Part shown: one piece after another, positions 26,572 through 35,211 of the stretch
Layout of the letters: each line of letters opens with the position of its first letter
Position numbering within the stretch: the stretch's first letter is position 1
Assembly (NCBI RefSeq): GCF_014193255.1
Contig: NZ_JACHZB010000009.1
Location: 1-64,000, forward strand
Length of the DNA: 64,000 bases
Origin: Rhizobium sp. BK196
GTDB taxonomy: Bacteria; Pseudomonadota; Alphaproteobacteria; Rhizobiales; Rhizobiaceae
Reading direction: 5' to 3'
The notes under the pieces: generated by a model
Seen by the model: the letters and a program-made list of their open reading frames with translations, nothing else
What the model was told of the DNA's origin: nothing
Database searches by the model: none
Translations under genes and position numbers: made by a program

Positions 26572-27560
26572 GTGTGATTACGGGTGCGACGCCGGTGCGG
26601 CCGGAACGGGAATGGAACATCGGTTGGTCGGATGTTGGCCCGTTCCTCGCGCTTCTGGCGCTGCTTCTGATCGGTTTTTCGATCAACCAGGATTTCCTCT
26701 CGGCGACCAATCTCGGCAATGTGATCACGCGAAGCGCCTTCATCGCGATCATCGCCGTCGGTGCGACCTTCGTCATCTCATCCGGCGGACTGGATCTTTC
26801 GGTCGGTTCGATGGCCGCATTCATCACGGGCATAACCATCATGTTCATGAACAGGATGGCTGCCGACTGGGGTGTCCTGGCAATACCTGCCGGCATGGCC
26901 ATCGCGCTTGTCGTCGGGCTCGTCTGCGGGCTGATGAACGGGCTCATCGTTACCGTTGGAAAGATAGAGCCCTTTATCGCGACACTCGGTACCATGGGGA
27001 TCTTCCGAGCCCTCATCACCTATATGTCGGATGGCGGAACGATCCCAATCGATCGCAGTCTCCGCGATGCTTATCGGCCTGTCTATTTCGGCACCCTTGG
27101 CGGTATTCCCTTTCCGATCCTCATTTCGATTGCCGTCGCCGCTATCGCATCCTTCATCCTCTACAAGATGAAGTACGGCCGGAAATGCGCTGCCGTTGGT
27201 GCGAATGAGGACGTGGCCCGCTACTCAGGCATTTCAGTCATCAAGACGCGTACGATCGCTTACGCGATGCAGGGCGTTTGTGTTGCGATCGCTGCGATCT
27301 GCTATGTGCCGCGCCTCGGAGCGGCGACACCGACCACCGGCGTGCTGTGGGAATTGCAGGTCATCACTGCAGTCGTCATAGGCGGAACTGCCCTGCGAGG
27401 TGGCAAGGGCCATGTCTGGGGCACGGTCGCCGGTGCAGTCATCCTCGAACTTATCGCCAACCTGATGGTGCTCTCGGATTTCGTATCGGAATACCTCGTC
27501 GCCGGTGTTCAGGGTGTCATCATCATCATCGCAATGCTCATTCAGAGGTTCTCGAAGTAA
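26568..27560 (+). CDS. Ribose-type sugar ABC transporter permease
   Basis: The protein has 330 residues and about 8-10 hydrophobic segments, of the RbsC/BPD_transp_2 family. It carries the family motifs GGLDLSVGSMAAFITG (loop after helix 2), GLMNGLIVTVGKIEPFIATLGTMGIFR and the ATPase-contact region GANEDVARYSGI, which corresponds to the GxNxxAAxxSGI loop. GGTALRGGKGHVWGTVAGA is also present. It translocates the sugar across the inner membrane as a homodimer or paired permease. Translationally coupled to the ATPase gene by ATGA overlap. Confidence 0.93.
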   Translation: MSVITGATPVRPEREWNIGWSDVGPFLALLALLLIGFSINQDFLSATNLGNVITRSAFIAIIAVGATFVISSGGLDLSVGSMAAFITGITIMFMNRMAADWGVLAIPAGMAIALVVGLVCGLMNGLIVTVGKIEPFIATLGTMGIFRALITYMSDGGTIPIDRSLRDAYRPVYFGTLGGIPFPILISIAVAAIASFILYKMKYGRKCAAVGANEDVARYSGISVIKTRTIAYAMQGVCVAIAAICYVPRLGAATPTTGVLWELQVITAVVIGGTALRGGKGHVWGTVAGAVILELIANLMVLSDFVSEYLVAGVQGVIIIIAMLIQRFSK

Positions 27561-27613
27561 CCGCGTCCGGACCGCGCGGATTGATGTATGTGGTCCGATT
27601 CTGGGAGGAATGA

Positions 27614-28561
27614 ATGTCTAGAAAATGGATTGCGGCCCTGGCCGTCAGTACGGGTCTGCTCGCCGGCCAGGCCCTTTCGGCCGATAAGAAGGTTGTTGCC
27701 GTGTCGATCCCGGCAGCCGACCACGGCTGGACGGCGGGCATCGTCTATCATGCACAGGCTGCCGCCAAGGAAGTCAATGCCGCCTTTCCGAATGTCGAGG
27801 TCGTCGTGAAGACCTCGCCTTCGGCAACGGCGCAGGTGAGTGCGCTTGAAGATTTGTCCGCAGGACGCAAGCTCGATGCGCTGGTCATCCTGCCCTATAC
27901 GTCGGAGGAACTGACGACGCCGGTCAAGGCGGTCAAGGATGCCGGCAGCTTCATCACCGTCGTGGATCGGGGTCTCAACGACCAATCCATCCAGGACCTT
28001 TACCTTGCCGGCGACAACATCGCCGTTGGCCGCAATACGGCGAAGTTCATGATCGACAAGCTGGGCGGCAAAGGCAACCTCGTCATCTTGCGCGGCATTC
28101 CGACGGTCATCGACGATGAACGCATCCAGGGCTTTCAGGATGCCATCAAGGGAACCGATCTCAAGGTTTTGGACATCCAGTACGCGAACTGGAACAGTGA
28201 TGACGCCTTCAAGCTGATGCAGGATTATCTTGCCAAATACCCGCAGATCGACGCTGTCTGGGCAAATGACGACGACATGCTTCTCGGTGTGCTCGAGGCC
28301 GTCAAGGAATCTGGTCGCAAGGACATCAAGCTTGCCCTTGGTGGCAATGGTATGAAGGACATCGTCAAGAAGGTGATCGACGGCGATAAGATGACGCCGG
28401 TCGAGACACCCTATCCGCCTGCCATGATCAAGACCGCCATCTACATGACCGTTGCCAATATTGTTGGCCAGGCGCCGGTACGAGGCACGGTCAAGCTGGA
28501 TGCGCCGCTGATCACGCAGGAGAATGCCAAGGAATACTATTTCCCCGATTCTCCATTCTGA
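27614..28561 (+). CDS. Ribose-type periplasmic sugar-binding protein
   Basis: This 315-residue type I periplasmic binding protein has a signal peptide (about 1-23, cleaved near LSA). Two Rossmann-like lobes follow, with KKVVAVSIPAADHGWTAGIV at the start of lobe 1 and WANDDDMLLGVLEAVKESG in lobe 2. It delivers the substrate to the RbsA/RbsC-like pair encoded just upstream. The substrate cannot be read from sequence; candidates are a pentose, an aldose or a polyol. GGAGG lies before the ATG. A GC-rich hairpin follows the stop. Confidence 0.92.
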   Translation: MSRKWIAALAVSTGLLAGQALSADKKVVAVSIPAADHGWTAGIVYHAQAAAKEVNAAFPNVEVVVKTSPSATAQVSALEDLSAGRKLDALVILPYTSEELTTPVKAVKDAGSFITVVDRGLNDQSIQDLYLAGDNIAVGRNTAKFMIDKLGGKGNLVILRGIPTVIDDERIQGFQDAIKGTDLKVLDIQYANWNSDDAFKLMQDYLAKYPQIDAVWANDDDMLLGVLEAVKESGRKDIKLALGGNGMKDIVKKVIDGDKMTPVETPYPPAMIKTAIYMTVANIVGQAPVRGTVKLDAPLITQENAKEYYFPDSPF

Positions 28562-28574
28562 TGAGACCCAAACC

Positions 28575-28598
28575 GGGGGCGGCCGCAGCCGCCGCCCC
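28575..28598 (+). terminator. Intercistronic GC-rich hairpin
   Basis: GGGGCGGC pairs with GCCGCCCC over 8 bases across a 7-base loop. It has no T-run, lies between the binding-protein stop and the next ribosome site, and could attenuate transcription or stabilise the highly expressed upstream transcript. Confidence 0.5.
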
Positions 28599-28623
28599 AT
28601 TGCATGAAGAAGAGGAGTACATC

Positions 28624-29238
28624 ATGCCTGGTAAGAAGATACTGATGCTGACCGGTGAATTCACCGAGGAATACGAAATCTATGTCTACCAGCAGGCGAT
28701 GGAGGCAGTCGGACACACGGTCCACGTGATCTGCCCCGACAAGAAGGCCGGCGATCTGATCAAGACCTCGCTCCACGATTTCGAGGGCGATCAGACATAT
28801 ACGGAGAAGCTCGGGCACTTCTTCACGATCAACAAGACCTTCTCGGAGGCCGAGGCGCAACTCGACCAGTATCATGCGGTCTATTGCGCAGGCGGTCGCG
28901 GCCCCGAATATATCCGCACCGATAAACGCGTCCAGGCAATCGTGCGGCATTTTCACGAGAAGCAAAAGCCGATCTTTACGATCTGCCACGGTGTCCAGAT
29001 TCTGATTGCCGTCGACGGCGTCGTTCGCGGCAAGAAGGTCGGTGCTCTCGGGGCTTGCGAGCCGGAAGTCACGCTTGCAGGCGGCACCTATATCGATCTG
29101 TCGCCGACGGAAGCCTATGTCGATGGCACTATGGTTTCCGCGAAGGGATGGACCGCGCTTGCTGCATTCATCCGCGAATGCCTGAAGGTGCTCGGCACGG
29201 AAATCCGCCACAGCGACGATATTGCCAAGGCGGCCTGA
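28624..29238 (+). CDS. DJ-1/PfpI-family protein
   Basis: This 204-residue member of the DJ-1/PfpI (class I glutamine-amidotransferase-like) superfamily starts KKILMLTGEFTEEYEIYVYQ. The nucleophile elbow has Cys121-His122 in FTICHGVQI. The superfamily includes glyoxalase III/deglycase, protease-like and hydratase enzymes. Its place at the end of a sugar ABC operon suggests handling of a reactive carbonyl or hydrolysis of a pathway intermediate. The strong ribosome site AAGAGGAGT precedes ATG 28624. The gene is preceded by a hairpin and followed by a terminator. Confidence 0.85.
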   Translation: MPGKKILMLTGEFTEEYEIYVYQQAMEAVGHTVHVICPDKKAGDLIKTSLHDFEGDQTYTEKLGHFFTINKTFSEAEAQLDQYHAVYCAGGRGPEYIRTDKRVQAIVRHFHEKQKPIFTICHGVQILIAVDGVVRGKKVGALGACEPEVTLAGGTYIDLSPTEAYVDGTMVSAKGWTALAAFIRECLKVLGTEIRHSDDIAKAA

Positions 29239-29268
29239 GCTCGCGTTCCCGCTATGGGTTTATGATCA

Positions 29269-29300
29269 GGCAACGCTCGCGAAATGCGGGGTTGCCTTTT
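29269..29300 (+). terminator. Terminator of the sugar ABC operon
   Basis: GGCAAC and GTTGCC form a 6-pair stem with a 16-base loop, followed directly by TTTT, 31 bases after the DJ-1/PfpI stop. Confidence 0.55.
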
Positions 29301-29319
29301 GCGAAGAGGCTTTCCTGCC

Positions 29320-29553
29320 CTAAGTCTCCCACGTTCTCGCCACGGCTCGGTCATTTGACTGAGACACGGATCGGCGGCGTGGGGCTGCCTCCGCGTCCGG
29401 CATAGTTCCGCCGAGCGCGATGAGGCGTTTTCCCGACTCCACCCGGACAAGCGTCTCCAACGCTTGCCGGACCAGAGTGGCGGTTTCTTTCGTGCCGGTT
29501 AGGGACCTAGCCCTTTCCAGGAGCGTGTCGTCGAGATTGATAGTCGATCGCAT
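29320..29553 (-). CDS. VapB-type antitoxin, orphan
   Basis: This 77-residue protein begins MRSTINLDDTLLERARSLTG, the ribbon-helix-helix pattern of type II VapB antitoxins. TLVRQALETLVRVESGKRLI and ALGGTMPDAEAAPRRR follow. In working systems the stop comes soon after PRRR and a VapC toxin starts a few bases later. Here the protein runs on for 15 unrelated residues and no PIN-domain frame follows on the minus strand before 29240. The toxin has apparently been lost, and the antitoxin tail has been altered by a deletion or rearrangement. Confidence 0.65.
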   Translation of the reverse strand: MRSTINLDDTLLERARSLTGTKETATLVRQALETLVRVESGKRLIALGGTMPDAEAAPRRRSVSQSNDRAVARTWET

Positions 29554-29710
29554 CGTTGCTTCCTGATTATGATGTTATAGATAGCACCATTTGGTGACCA
29601 AATCTGCGCCTGGATATCCACTCTGATGCATCTGCGTTCGGATGCGAAAATCCAGTAATGTTAATTTCGTCTGATCGCGGGCGCTAAGCTTGCGCGCTAC
29701 TGGGATTGCC

Positions 29711-30583
29711 CTAGCGGCCAAAGAACAGCGTTTCCGCATTTTCAATGAAAATCTTGCGAGCAAGCGAGGGGTTGCCGATGGCGTCCTGAATATCGTCGAT
29801 CAAGTCGGCGTCGTCAGGCATATCGCTCCAGAGTTCGGTATGCGGCCAGTCGCTTCCCCAGAGTAGCTTATCCGGATGACTGGCGGCAAGCGCGCCAACA
29901 ATGTCGGCGAGCCCGCCATGGCCGCGTTTGCGCGTCAGCCGGTAGGGCGCCGTCAGCTTGATGTAGCCCCCGGAGTGATCGGCGAGCCGCTGCAGGGGCG
30001 GAATGTGTTGTCGCCATGCGCCCGCATCGAGTGGTATGAACCCAATGTGATCGATAACGAAGCGGATGCCGAGGGATGGCAGCCGTGCGGCAAGATCATC
30101 GATCTGGTCCGAGCTGATCTGCAGCTGCAGTGACCAACCGAATTCGCGGATGGCTGCCGCAATCTTTTCGGCGGCTGCCAGCGGCAGGCCGCCTTTATTG
30201 CGGGTGTTGATGCGCACACCGCGGACACCGAGTCCGTCGAGGCGGCCGATCTCTTCGGCACTCGTCTCGGGATCGATGACGACAATGCCGCGAAGACGTT
30301 TCGGGAAGGCAGCCAGCGCTTCGACAAGCACCCGATTGTCGAAGCCGTAGACGCTCGGCTGCACGAGAATGCCCCTGCCGATACCGAGCCGGTCGGCGAA
30401 GGCGATCCAGTCGGCCGTCGTGGCGATCTGCGGCGTGTAGCTGCGCGGCGTATTCAGGGGAGCGTCCGACCGGAAGACATGGAAATGCGTGTCGATCGTG
30501 CCCTCAGGCAACGGCGTGTTCGGAAGACGGGTCAACGGCAGACGTGGCAGGCAGAGGGGCGCTTCACTATCCGGCCGGCTCAT
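29711..30583 (-). CDS. Amidohydrolase-2 family hydrolase, probable sugar lactonase
   Basis: This 290-residue TIM-barrel metal hydrolase of the amidohydrolase-2 family has the first metal pair His33/His35 in DTHFHVF. A central FVIDHIGF supplies a third His, and GSDWPHTELW carries the late Asp. The family includes lactonases such as L-rhamnono- and L-fuconolactonase and 4-sulfomuconolactonase. Its start overlaps the stop of an IlvD/Edd dehydratase (ATGA), so the two are coupled. A role in opening a sugar-acid lactone before dehydration is inferred from this pairing. Confidence 0.85.
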   Translation of the reverse strand: MSRPDSEAPLCLPRLPLTRLPNTPLPEGTIDTHFHVFRSDAPLNTPRSYTPQIATTADWIAFADRLGIGRGILVQPSVYGFDNRVLVEALAAFPKRLRGIVVIDPETSAEEIGRLDGLGVRGVRINTRNKGGLPLAAAEKIAAAIREFGWSLQLQISSDQIDDLAARLPSLGIRFVIDHIGFIPLDAGAWRQHIPPLQRLADHSGGYIKLTAPYRLTRKRGHGGLADIVGALAASHPDKLLWGSDWPHTELWSDMPDDADLIDDIQDAIGNPSLARKIFIENAETLFFGR

Positions 30584-32292
30584 TTCCGATCCAGTTCCTC
30601 ATGCTGGAGGAAGTCGAAATCGGCGCCTTCGTCGGCCTGCAACACGCGCGCATGGTAGAGTTTCGCATAACCGCGCGCGGGCTCGGCAGGCGATACCGCT
30701 CCGAACTCCGCCATCCGCCGGTCGAATTCGGCCTGGTCGATGGCAAGGTCAATGCGTCTCTCCTTGACGTCGAGGCGGATGCGGTCGCCGGTTCTGACGA
30801 TCGCCAAGGGTCCGCCGGCGGCAGCTTCGGGGGCGACATGGAGCACGATGGTCCCGAAGGCCGTGCCGCTCATGCGCGCATCGGAGATCCGAACCATGTC
30901 CTTGACGCCCTGCCGGGCAAGCTTGCGCGGGATCGGCAGGTATCCGGCTTCGGGCATTCCCGGCGCGCCTTTCGGACCGGCATTGCGCAGAACGAGAATA
31001 TCGTGGGCACCGACGTCAAGGTCGTCGCTATCGATCCGCAGAGCCATGTCCTCGACGGAATCGAAGACGACCGCTCGCCCATCGTGCTGCAGAAGCTCCT
31101 TCGATGCGGCAGATTGTTTGATGACGGCGCCGCGAGGCGCGAGATTACCACGGAGTACGGCAATGGTGCCGATCGGTTTCAGCGGTTTTTCGACCGTGCG
31201 AATGATTGTCTGCCCAGGCTCATCGGGGGCCGCGTCAATCACCTCGCCAACAGTCATCCCGTATACCGTCCGTTGGCTGCCGTCGATCTCGTGACGAACG
31301 GCTTTCAGCAGCGTCTGCACACCACCGGCCTCGTGGAACTGTTCCATATAGTGCTGGCCGGAGGGTTGCAGGTCGACGAGCAGCGGTACGACATTGCCAA
31401 GCCTGTCGAGTTCGGCCATGTCGAGGTGAAAGCCGAGGCGCCCGGTAATGGCGGCGAGATGGACGACGGCATTGGTCGAGCCGCCCATCGCCTGCAGGGC
31501 GACAAGACCGTTGCGGATGGCCGCTGGTGTCAGGACATCGCGCACGGTTGGCGCATCCGGATTGGCTGCAAGGCCGGCAGCGATCCGGCCCGTTTCTTCG
31601 GCAAGCCGCATCCGCTCGGATTCGGCAGCCGGTGCCGATCCTGCCCGCGGCAGGCAGAGGCCCATAACCTCGGTCAGATTAGCCATAGTGCTTGCCGTTC
31701 CCATCACCGTGCAGGTGCCGATCGAGCTTGCGAGCTTGTTGTTGACATCGCTAATCTGCGCCTCGTCAATTTCGCCTGCGCGGAAGCGGCCCCAGAAACG
31801 GCGGCAATCGGTGCAGGCGCCGAGCCTTTCGCCCTTGTGATGGCCGACGGCCATCGGCCCTGTGGGCAGGAAGATCGCCGGGATCTCGCTGCTAGCGGCG
31901 GCCATGATCTGCGCCGGCAAGGTCTTGTCGCAGCCGCCGATTAGGATCACTGCATCCATCGGCTGAGCGCGGATCATCTCCTCGGTTTCCATCGCCATGA
32001 GATTGCGCAAATACATCGAGGTCGGGGAGGCGAAGCTCTCGTGAATGGAAATGGTCGGGAAGACCATCGGCATGGCGCCGGCCAGCATGACGCCGCGCTT
32101 GGCCGCTTCGATCAACTGCGGGACGTTGCCGTGGCAGGGGTTGAAATCGCTGTAGGTATTGGCAATCCCCACGATCGGGCGATCGAGGGCATTGTCGGAA
32201 TAGCCCATCGCCTTGATGAAAGCTTTTCGAAGAAAAAGGGAAAAACCCTGATCGCCGTAACTCGTCAGCTTGCGACGAAGACCGCTCGACAT
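30580..32292 (-). CDS. IlvD/Edd-family sugar-acid dehydratase
   Basis: This 570-residue Fe-S dehydratase has likely cluster ligands Cys53 (FNPCHGN), Cys121 (GGCDKTLPA) and Cys194 (GTCTVMGTA). Asp122 and Lys123 are in the second motif, where the metal/carbamate site lies in relatives. Length and motif order match pentonate/hexonate dehydratases such as L-arabinonate or D-xylonate dehydratase; dihydroxy-acid dehydratase is the related biosynthetic enzyme. Context (lactonase-like, Gfo/Idh/MocA dehydrogenase, DapA-type aldolase, ABC sugar transporter) favours conversion of an aldonate to its 2-keto-3-deoxy acid. GAGGGAGGA precedes the ATG. Confidence 0.9.
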   Translation of the reverse strand: MSSGLRRKLTSYGDQGFSLFLRKAFIKAMGYSDNALDRPIVGIANTYSDFNPCHGNVPQLIEAAKRGVMLAGAMPMVFPTISIHESFASPTSMYLRNLMAMETEEMIRAQPMDAVILIGGCDKTLPAQIMAAASSEIPAIFLPTGPMAVGHHKGERLGACTDCRRFWGRFRAGEIDEAQISDVNNKLASSIGTCTVMGTASTMANLTEVMGLCLPRAGSAPAAESERMRLAEETGRIAAGLAANPDAPTVRDVLTPAAIRNGLVALQAMGGSTNAVVHLAAITGRLGFHLDMAELDRLGNVVPLLVDLQPSGQHYMEQFHEAGGVQTLLKAVRHEIDGSQRTVYGMTVGEVIDAAPDEPGQTIIRTVEKPLKPIGTIAVLRGNLAPRGAVIKQSAASKELLQHDGRAVVFDSVEDMALRIDSDDLDVGAHDILVLRNAGPKGAPGMPEAGYLPIPRKLARQGVKDMVRISDARMSGTAFGTIVLHVAPEAAAGGPLAIVRTGDRIRLDVKERRIDLAIDQAEFDRRMAEFGAVSPAEPARGYAKLYHARVLQADEGADFDFLQHEELDRK

Positions 32293-32511
32293 TGTTCCTC
32301 CCTCGACCTTAAATCGATCTCAAGCCTAGTGGGATGCGCATGATTGTCAATAAATAAAGATATGGTCGCATATGTGCAGGTTAGCTTGGTCGGCGATTTT
32401 ATAACGAAAACGCAACATAATTCACGTTATTTCCCTGTTTTTATCTGCGCCACGCATTGGCTTTCCAGCCGGCGGCGCTTAGATTATCGATAAAACGAGT
32501 TGCGGTGGTAT
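32293..32511. promoter_or_regulatory. Divergent promoter region of dehydratase and dehydrogenase genes
   Basis: The minus strand carries a TTGACA -35 box (plus 32345-32350) with TAGGCT 16 bases downstream, leading to the dehydratase. Upstream of it is CCATAT followed by an AT-rich stretch, nine bases before TTGACA. The same arrangement is seen in front of the GH39 gene. No clear plus-strand promoter for the dehydrogenase was identified. Confidence 0.5.
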
Positions 32512-33537
32512 ATGGAAGAGATCAGGCGAAGGCGCGTAGGGATTATTGGTGCCGGCTGGGTGAGCGAATATCATCTGCCGGCATGGGCAAAACAGTCGGC
32601 GCGCGCCGAGATCGTCGCGATCGCCGATCCCTCGGAAGAGGCGCGCGAGGTCAAAAGCCAGCACTTTAGGATTCCACGCGCTTACGCGACTGCGAAGGCG
32701 ATGCTGGCGAATGAGGCGCTCGATGCGGTCGATATCTGCGCGCCGCGCGAGGTCCATGTTGCGCTTGTGCGGCTTGCCGCGGCAAGGGGCCTCGATATCA
32801 TCTGCCAGAAGCCGCTCGCGCCCGACTACGATCAGGCCGCTGCTCTCGTTGCCGGTCTGCCGCCGTCGATCCGGTTGATGGTGCATGAGAACTGGCGGTT
32901 TCGCGCTTACTATCGCCGGCTGAAGGCATGGCTGGAAGAGGGCATTGCGGGCGCCGTCAGGCAGGTCCAATTCGAGTTCCTATCGAGTGGGATGATCGCA
33001 GACGGTGAGGGCAGAAGGCCGGCCCTCGTCCGCCAGCCGTTTTTCCGCAACCAGGAACGCCTCCTTGTCATGGAGGTGATGATCCATCACCTGGATACGC
33101 TGCGCTACTTGTTCGGCGAGATGGAGGTCGTTGCCGCACGTCTCGAGCGCAGCAATGGGCATATTGTTGCCGAAGATGTTGCCTCCGTCGTCCTGCGCCG
33201 TCTGGACGACGGGGTGATCGTCACTGTAAACGCCAATCTCGCTGTGCATGGCGCTCCGCCGGCGCCGCGTGACCATCTGCGGATTTTTGGTACACAGGCG
33301 ACGCTGGAACTGGACGGCGTCCGTCTTTCGGCGAACGGGCAAATCCAGCGCCTGGAGGAATATGATGCGGATGCGGTCTATCAGGGCGCCTATGATGCAA
33401 CGATCGCCCATTTCCTCGACGGGCTGGAGGGGCGTGCGCCGATGGAGACCGTGCCCGCCGATAACATGAAGACGCTGGCGCTGGTTGAAGATATCTATCG
33501 GCTGAGCCGGTTCGACGCTCGATGCAAACCGCGATAA
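32512..33537 (+). CDS. Gfo/Idh/MocA-family oxidoreductase
   Basis: This 341-residue protein has an N-terminal Rossmann motif VGIIGAGWVSEYHLPAW, a substrate/cofactor loop QKPLAPD (the EKP region, here QKP) and a C-terminal beta-sheet domain with HHLDTLRYLFG. It is a probable NAD(P)-dependent dehydrogenase of a sugar, cyclitol or sugar derivative. Start ATG 32512 is preferred; a TTG at 32500 is possible. Note Gln in place of Glu in the EKP motif, which occurs in some subfamilies. Probably the oxidation step before lactone hydrolysis and dehydration. Followed by a GntR gene. Confidence 0.85.
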   Translation: MEEIRRRRVGIIGAGWVSEYHLPAWAKQSARAEIVAIADPSEEAREVKSQHFRIPRAYATAKAMLANEALDAVDICAPREVHVALVRLAAARGLDIICQKPLAPDYDQAAALVAGLPPSIRLMVHENWRFRAYYRRLKAWLEEGIAGAVRQVQFEFLSSGMIADGEGRRPALVRQPFFRNQERLLVMEVMIHHLDTLRYLFGEMEVVAARLERSNGHIVAEDVASVVLRRLDDGVIVTVNANLAVHGAPPAPRDHLRIFGTQATLELDGVRLSANGQIQRLEEYDADAVYQGAYDATIAHFLDGLEGRAPMETVPADNMKTLALVEDIYRLSRFDARCKPR

Positions 33538-33563
33538 GATGGCAAACCGCCGGAGGATTATGG

Positions 33564-34271
33564 ATGCAGACGCTTGACGATATCAGTGAAGGCGAGATCG
33601 AACACGACGACCTGAGCATCGCGCGCGCCCTTGAGGAAGACATCATCTTCGGACGCCTGGCGCCAGGCACGCGTCTGACCGAAGACACGCTGCTGGCGCG
33701 CTTCCATGTCACCCGCCATTTCGCCCGTCAGGCGATTGTCCAATTGGAGGCGATGGGCATTGTCGTGCGCGAGCGCAATAAGGGTGCCACTGTCCGTTCG
33801 CTGACCCCGCGACAGGTGCAGGAGATCTATGACGTGCGCGAGCTGCTGCAGCGGCAGGCCGCGCTCTGGATTCCATTGCCGGCACCCGAGGGGCTAATCG
33901 CTGAACTGACGGTCCTGCATGAAGAGCACGGCCGGCACGTGGAATCCGGCTATCTTCGCGGCGTGCACGAGACGAACGACCGGTTCCACCTGACGCTCTT
34001 CGGGGCGTGTGGCAATTCCCACCTCGTCCAGTCAATCGAACTCTATATGCGGCTCAGCCTGCCGGTGCGCGCCAATTCCATGTCCAGCAAGGAATCGCTG
34101 CGAATCTCGCATGAACATCACCGGCTGATGATCGAGATGCTGAAGGGCAGGGACAATTGGGTCCTGGCGCAGCTCTGCGTCGATCACCTGCAGCCGAGCA
34201 AGAAGCGCTACCTCGCTTATGTGAGCGATAATCGAGGCCCAAAGGAGCAGACCGGCGATCATGCCGGCTGA
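33564..34271 (+). CDS. GntR-family transcriptional regulator (FCD domain)
   Basis: The protein has 235 residues with a winged-helix domain (ALEEDIIFGRLAPGTRLTED, then HVTRHFARQAIVQLEAMGIV) and an FCD domain carrying likely ligand/metal residues in ETNDRFHLTLFGACGN and HEHHRLMIEML. GGAGG lies 8 bases before ATG 33564. It directly follows the Gfo/Idh/MocA gene and converges with the kinase/ABC operon on the minus strand. It is the best candidate to control the dehydratase and/or dehydrogenase promoters. Confidence 0.87.
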   Translation: MQTLDDISEGEIEHDDLSIARALEEDIIFGRLAPGTRLTEDTLLARFHVTRHFARQAIVQLEAMGIVVRERNKGATVRSLTPRQVQEIYDVRELLQRQAALWIPLPAPEGLIAELTVLHEEHGRHVESGYLRGVHETNDRFHLTLFGACGNSHLVQSIELYMRLSLPVRANSMSSKESLRISHEHHRLMIEMLKGRDNWVLAQLCVDHLQPSKKRYLAYVSDNRGPKEQTGDHAG

Positions 34272-35209
34272 TGACATCCGCCGTTCCGTATGAGGGCCAG
34301 GACCTCGGCGCGCTCGGGTGCGCCGAGCCGTCCTCCAAAAATGCTGCATTTCAGGGCCGCAGCGGCCGACGCCATGCGAATGGCGGCATCGGTCGTTAAT
34401 CCCTCGGTGATCGCCAGCGCGTAGGCGCCGTGGAAAATATCCCCGGCTGCGAGCGTGTCGACCGTTTTGACCCGAAATGCAGGCACATGCGCGACGTCAG
34501 CTGTTTCTTCGTTCCACCAATAGCTGCCGCGCTCTCCGGCCGTGACCACGATCAAAGCCTGCGGATATTGCTTCTTGAGAAGCGGCACCATGCCGGCGGG
34601 ATCGCCGATCTGCGACAGGCTGCGGGCTGCCGGCTCCGAAAAGATGATGTGGCTGGCATGTTTCGCCAACATGTCGATAATGTGAGGCGGCGCGACGTCG
34701 CCATCGAGAATTGCGGGCTTTCCTGCCGCCCTTGCCGCTTTTAGGACCTTCATGGCGAGAGCGGGCCAGCGCACATCTACCATAACGGCATCGAACGCCG
34801 CGAGATCGTCGGGCGTGACCTCCCGGACATCTTCGTGCAGTCGTGGATCGTAGAAGGGAATGATCAGCCTTTCGCCATCGTCGTCGATGAGGATCGTCGA
34901 AACGGCCGAGCGAGCACCGGCAACGCGGGCGCTGCCGCTGACATCAATTCCGGCTTGTTCGAGCTCTGTCAGGATCTGCTGGCCGGTCGGATCGTCGCCG
35001 ACGGCGCCCCAGAGGCTTGCCATGCCGCCGAGGCGAACGATGGCATAGGCCGCGCTCGACGCCATACCTTCGGCTATCTGCAGCATCTCATGGGGCAGAA
35101 CCTTGCCCGGTGTCTGCGGAATTGCGCGGACGCGAAACAGCGTGTCGAGCACGGCCGCACCAACACACAGAACGTGGCGCTGCCTGCTGTCCGCATTGAG
35201 TGAGGTCAT
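34259..35209 (-). CDS. PfkB-family sugar kinase
   Basis: This 316-residue ribokinase/PfkB-type kinase has an N-terminal hydrophobic strand RHVLCVGAAVLDTLFRV, a di-Ala/Gly segment EGMASSAAYAIVRLG, and the C-terminal active site DTLAAGDIFHGAYALAI with the catalytic Asp in A-A-G-D (usually G-A-G-D). It phosphorylates a sugar or keto-deoxy acid using ATP. It starts 3 bases after the ABC ATPase stop (TGAACATG) and so belongs to the same operon. A 2-keto-3-deoxy-sugar-acid kinase is one candidate, given the dehydratase nearby. Confidence 0.87.
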   Translation of the reverse strand: MTSLNADSRQRHVLCVGAAVLDTLFRVRAIPQTPGKVLPHEMLQIAEGMASSAAYAIVRLGGMASLWGAVGDDPTGQQILTELEQAGIDVSGSARVAGARSAVSTILIDDDGERLIIPFYDPRLHEDVREVTPDDLAAFDAVMVDVRWPALAMKVLKAARAAGKPAILDGDVAPPHIIDMLAKHASHIIFSEPAARSLSQIGDPAGMVPLLKKQYPQALIVVTAGERGSYWWNEETADVAHVPAFRVKTVDTLAAGDIFHGAYALAITEGLTTDAAIRMASAAAALKCSIFGGRLGAPERAEVLALIRNGGCHQPA

Positions 35210-35211
35210 GT

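Noticed and set aside
27542..28600. 352-codon minus-strand frame opposite the ribose-type binding protein
   Set aside because: Shadow of a clear binding-protein gene that has a signal peptide and its own operon context.
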